Source: Pseudomonadota bacterium (GTDB lineage Bacteria; Pseudomonadota; Alphaproteobacteria; Micropepsales; Micropepsaceae). From it: 7,268 bases of DNA. The notes beneath the pieces are model-generated. The model did no database searches. It was not told where the DNA came from and worked only from the letters and a program-made list of their open reading frames with translations. Position numbers and translations under genes: made by a program. This document shows, piece after piece, positions 4,914 to 7,268 of the stretch (its first letter is position 1; every line of letters begins with the position of its first letter). The DNA lies in contig JANYBR010000139.1 in assembly GCA_025360685.1 (NCBI GenBank), forward strand, positions 1 to 7,268, written 5' to 3'.

Positions 4914-6896
4914 ATGTCTGCCGCCGCTTCTTCGCCGATTCACATCACCCTGCCCGACGGCAAGACCCTGGATTTCAAGCGTGGCGTGACGGGCGCAGAG
5001 ATTGCCGCTGCGATCGGCCCCGGCCTCGCCAAAGCGGCCCTGATTCTGGAAATCGATGGCCAGCAATGGGACCTGTTCCGGCCCATCGAGCGCGACGCCA
5101 AGATCCGCATCATCACCAGGAAGGATCCCGAGGCGCTCGAACTGATCCGACACGATGCGGCGCACGTGCTCGCCATGGCGGTGCAGGAGCTCTATCCGGG
5201 AACGCAGGTGACCATCGGTCCGGCCATCGACGACGGTTTCTATTACGACTTTGCGCGCGACGAACCGTTCACGCTCGAGGACTTGCCCAAGATCGAAGCC
5301 AAGATGCATGAGATCGTCAAGGCCGATCTGCCGACGCGTAGAGAGGTCTGGCCGCGCGACAAGGCCGTCAAGCACTTCAGGGACATCGGCGAAAAGTACA
5401 AAGCCGAACTGATCGAAGGCATTCCCGCCGGCGAGGATGTATCGCTCTACTGGCACGGCGATTGGCACGATCTGTGCCGCGGCCCTCACTTTGCGACCAC
5501 ATCCAAGATCGGCGACGCCTTCAAGCTGACCAAGATCTCCGGCGCCTATTGGCGCGGCGACGCCAAGAACGCGCAGCTGCAGCGTATCTACGGCACGGCC
5601 TGGCGCGACAAGAAGGAGCTGGAAGAGCATTTGCATCGCCTGGAAGAGGCCGAGAAGCGCGACCATCGCAAGATCGGCCGCGATCTGGAGCTCTTCACGT
5701 TCTCGCCCGAAGTCGGCGCTGGCCTGCCGCTGTGGATGCCCAATGGCATGGTGATCCGCCAGGAGCTGGAATTCCTGGCGGTGCAGGAAGAACGTCGCGA
5801 CGGCTACAAGCGCGTCTCCACGCCGGAGATCACCAAGGAGGCGCTCTACATCCGCTCGCGCCACCTCGCCTACTACAAGGAGGACATGTATGCGCCGCTC
5901 GATATCGAGGGCGAGAATTACTACCTCAAGCCGATGAATTGCCCGCACCACCACATGATCTATCTGGCGACGAGGCATTCCTATCGCGAGCTTCCCGTGC
6001 GCCTGGCCGAGTACGGTCATTGCTACCGTTACGAACCGTCGGGCGCACTGTCGGGCCTGATGCGGGTGCGCGGCTTCACCCAGAACGACGCGCACATCTA
6101 TTGCCGGCCCGACCAGGCGCACGAGGAATTCGTCAAGGTGATGCGGCTGCATGCCCGCTACTACGAGATGATGGGCATCAAGGACTATTACATGCGCCTG
6201 TCGCTGCCCGACCTGACGAAGAAGCACAATTTCGTCGACGAGCCGGAGCAATGGCGGGCCGCCGGGGAAATCATCCGCGCCGCGATGAAGGAAACGGGAT
6301 ATCCGTACGTCGAATCCGAAGGTGAAGCGGCGTTCTACGGTCCCAAGGTGGACTTCATGATCAAGAGCGTGATTGGCACCGAATACGCGATCTCGACCAA
6401 CCAGCTCGACTTCATGGCAACCCAGACGTTCAACCTCAACTACATCGGCGAGGACGGCCACGAACACCCGGTCTATGTCATCCACCGCGCGCCGCTCGGC
6501 AGCCATGAGCGCTTCACCGCGTTCCTGATCGAGCATTATGCGGGCGCGTTTCCGACCTGGCTGGCACCGGTGCAGGCGCGCGTCATTCCGATTAGCGAAA
6601 AGGTCACGGACTACGCGCACACGGTGATGGATAAAATTTTCCAGACCCCTGTGGTCAATGGCACGGCCGGACTGCGCGTCGACATCGACCTCGCCAACGA
6701 GCGCATGCAGAAGAAGATCCGCGCCGCCCAGCTGCAGAAAATTCCCTACATGCTTGTCGTGGGCGAGCGTGAAGCGGCGGAGGGCAAGGTCGCCGTGCGG
6801 CTGCGCTCGGGCAAGGACCTGGGGCCCATGCCGCTCGAAACCGTCATAGAACGGATCAAAAAGGAAGCCGAATCCCGGGTGGATGTGGCCGAATAG
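4914..6896 (+). CDS. thrS: Threonine--tRNA ligase (660 aa, complete)
   Basis: Class II synthetase that charges tRNA-Thr in the cytoplasm and edits mischarged Ser-tRNA-Thr. Domains in order: TGS (about 8-68, ITLPDGKTLDF); editing domain with HDAAH (His80, His84) and DLCRGPH (Cys188, His192); catalytic core about 255-545, with the zinc ligands Cys343 (MNCPHHH), His394 (NDAHIYC) and His524 (VIHRAPLG), corresponding to E. coli Cys334, His385 and His511. Motif 2 is YRYEPSG with Arg372 and motif 3 is GSHERF with Arg533. The anticodon-binding domain follows from about 548 (PTWLAPVQARVIPIS). All key residues are intact. The length suits the family (E. coli 642). The start is ATG 4914 with GGAG eight bases before; the frame is open to 4800, but those residues are not part of the family. 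infC follows after 167 bases, the usual neighbour order. Confidence 0.98.
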   Translation: MSAAASSPIHITLPDGKTLDFKRGVTGAEIAAAIGPGLAKAALILEIDGQQWDLFRPIERDAKIRIITRKDPEALELIRHDAAHVLAMAVQELYPGTQVTIGPAIDDGFYYDFARDEPFTLEDLPKIEAKMHEIVKADLPTRREVWPRDKAVKHFRDIGEKYKAELIEGIPAGEDVSLYWHGDWHDLCRGPHFATTSKIGDAFKLTKISGAYWRGDAKNAQLQRIYGTAWRDKKELEEHLHRLEEAEKRDHRKIGRDLELFTFSPEVGAGLPLWMPNGMVIRQELEFLAVQEERRDGYKRVSTPEITKEALYIRSRHLAYYKEDMYAPLDIEGENYYLKPMNCPHHHMIYLATRHSYRELPVRLAEYGHCYRYEPSGALSGLMRVRGFTQNDAHIYCRPDQAHEEFVKVMRLHARYYEMMGIKDYYMRLSLPDLTKKHNFVDEPEQWRAAGEIIRAAMKETGYPYVESEGEAAFYGPKVDFMIKSVIGTEYAISTNQLDFMATQTFNLNYIGEDGHEHPVYVIHRAPLGSHERFTAFLIEHYAGAFPTWLAPVQARVIPISEKVTDYAHTVMDKIFQTPVVNGTAGLRVDIDLANERMQKKIRAAQLQKIPYMLVVGEREAAEGKVAVRLRSGKDLGPMPLETVIERIKKEAESRVDVAE

Positions 6897-6994
6897 CCCT
6901 TGCGATTCCGCCCCCCGCGCCTATTCTTGACGCATCAGCAGTCGCTCTCGCGACGCATAGAGGACATTCGCCCACTGCCCAGATCCGAACCTGG

Positions 6995-7026
6995 TTTTGC
7001 GAGGCATAGGCAAGGTCCTCGCGAAA
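6995..7026 (+). promoter_or_regulatory. Hairpin in the infC leader
   Basis: TTTTGCGAGG (6995-7004) pairs with CCTCGCGAAA (7017-7026) in a 10-bp stem with one G-T pair and a 12-base loop. No T-run follows, so it is not a terminator. It ends 25 bases before the infC Shine-Dalgarno and carries an AAGG (7012-7015) in its loop that could serve the short upstream reading frame at 7026-7067. A regulatory role is inference. Confidence 0.4.
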
Positions 7027-7067
7027 TGCGTTTTCGTGCGGGCTCAAAACAGGAGAGAAAGTCATAG
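7026..7067 (+). CDS. Possible 13-codon upstream reading frame overlapping the infC start
   Basis: ATG 7026 opens MRFRAGSKQERKS and ends at TAG 7065-7067. The stop shares two bases with the proposed ATA start of infC (ATAG, 7064-7067), the layout of translationally coupled genes. AAGG at 7012-7015 is ten bases upstream, within a hairpin loop. The infC Shine-Dalgarno lies inside this frame. It may be a leader peptide or chance; nothing supports a stable product. Confidence 0.25.
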   Translation: MRFRAGSKQERKS

Positions 7068-7268
7068 TACCCAGACGTTTCCAACAGCCCGACAAGGCAC
7101 CAGCCAAGGACGGGCCCCGAGTGAATGAGGAGATCTTCTCGCGCACAATCCTTCTGATCGGAGACGACGGCCACAAATACGGTCCGATCGGCATCGACGA
7201 AGGCCGCGCAATTGCCGAAGAAACAGGCTTCGACTTGGTCGAGGTTTCGCCCGAAGCGAAACCACCCG
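7064..7268 (+). CDS. infC: Translation initiation factor IF-3, N-terminal part (3' truncated by window edge), ATA start
   Basis: IF-3 binds the 30S subunit, keeps it free of 50S and checks start-codon and initiator-tRNA pairing. The 68 codons present cover the basic N-terminal extension (PRRFQQPDKAPAKDGPR) and most of the IF-3 N domain: VNEEI, then TILLIGDDGHKYG, then ETGFDLVEVSPEAKPP, which matches the family block LDLVEVSPNAKPP. In this frame there is no ATG, GTG or TTG between the stop at 7007-7009 and GTG 7121. GTG 7121 would remove the extension and start exactly at the conserved VNEEI. ATA 7064 has AGGAG (7051-7055) at eight bases and gives the expected N-terminus. infC of E. coli starts with AUU, and the factor represses its own non-standard start, so ATA here fits the same autoregulation. 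It probably continues into rpmI-rplT beyond the window. Confidence 0.93.
   Translation, partial: MVPRRFQQPDKAPAKDGPRVNEEIFSRTILLIGDDGHKYGPIGIDEGRAIAEETGFDLVEVSPEAKPP

Noticed and set aside
4788..6620. 610-codon open frame on the minus strand across thrS
   Set aside because: It is the antisense of an intact, well-conserved thrS; GC-rich third positions keep the opposite frame open. The protein shows no family resemblance and is skewed in composition.
6926..6932. CTTGACG as a -35 for an infC promoter
   Set aside because: No acceptable -10 is present 16-18 bases downstream.
6941..6954. GTCGC-TCTC-GCGAC hairpin after thrS as a terminator
   Set aside because: The stem is only 5 bp and is followed by GCATAGAGG, not T-rich. 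thrS and infC may be co-transcribed.
1..7268. Defence system, prophage, transposon, CRISPR array or new multi-gene system
   Set aside because: No transposase, integrase, phage, nuclease or toxin-antitoxin genes and no spaced repeat array were found. The gene content is housekeeping plus small envelope proteins.

Overview
The window looks like ordinary chromosome from a GC-rich alphaproteobacterium, most likely of the order Hyphomicrobiales (Rhizobiales). The evidence is the alphaproteobacterial style of the GroEL and threonyl-tRNA synthetase sequences, a DUF1993 protein, a palindromic intergenic repeat with GAGCGAAGCGAG-type segments, and a GTTC-N7-GTTC motif of the kind bound by alphaproteobacterial LexA. 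Genus cannot be fixed from the sequence alone.

Layout, left to right. Positions 1-783 hold the C-terminal part of groEL (+), followed by a textbook intrinsic terminator (848-879). Two unrelated small exported proteins of unknown function follow on the + strand (966-1262 and 1421-1915), then a DUF1993 protein (2035-2541). A gene-free stretch of about 550 bases (2542-3089) holds a nested inverted-repeat element (2543-2697), a possible SOS box and promoter (2744-2775) with a five-codon reading frame behind it, and a + strand intrinsic terminator (3032-3064). A two-gene minus-strand operon follows: a multi-pass membrane protein of the DUF457/YdjM metal-dependent hydrolase type (3575-4246) whose stop overlaps by four bases the start of a lipoprotein gene (3090-3578). 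Next on the minus strand is a small secreted four-cysteine protein resembling DUF6491 (4438-4764), with its own terminator. It is divergent from thrS (4914-6896, +). The window ends inside infC, which starts at 7064.

The housekeeping genes at the two ends (protein folding; tRNA charging and translation initiation) frame a set of small envelope or exported proteins with no obvious shared pathway. I see no defence island, phage, CRISPR array or insertion sequence, and no convincing new multi-gene system. The most interesting points are regulatory. infC appears to start at ATA, with no ATG/GTG/TTG available upstream in frame, and is preceded by a 10-bp hairpin and a 13-codon upstream reading frame whose stop overlaps that ATA. 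There is also a candidate SOS-controlled transcription unit with no recognisable protein product.
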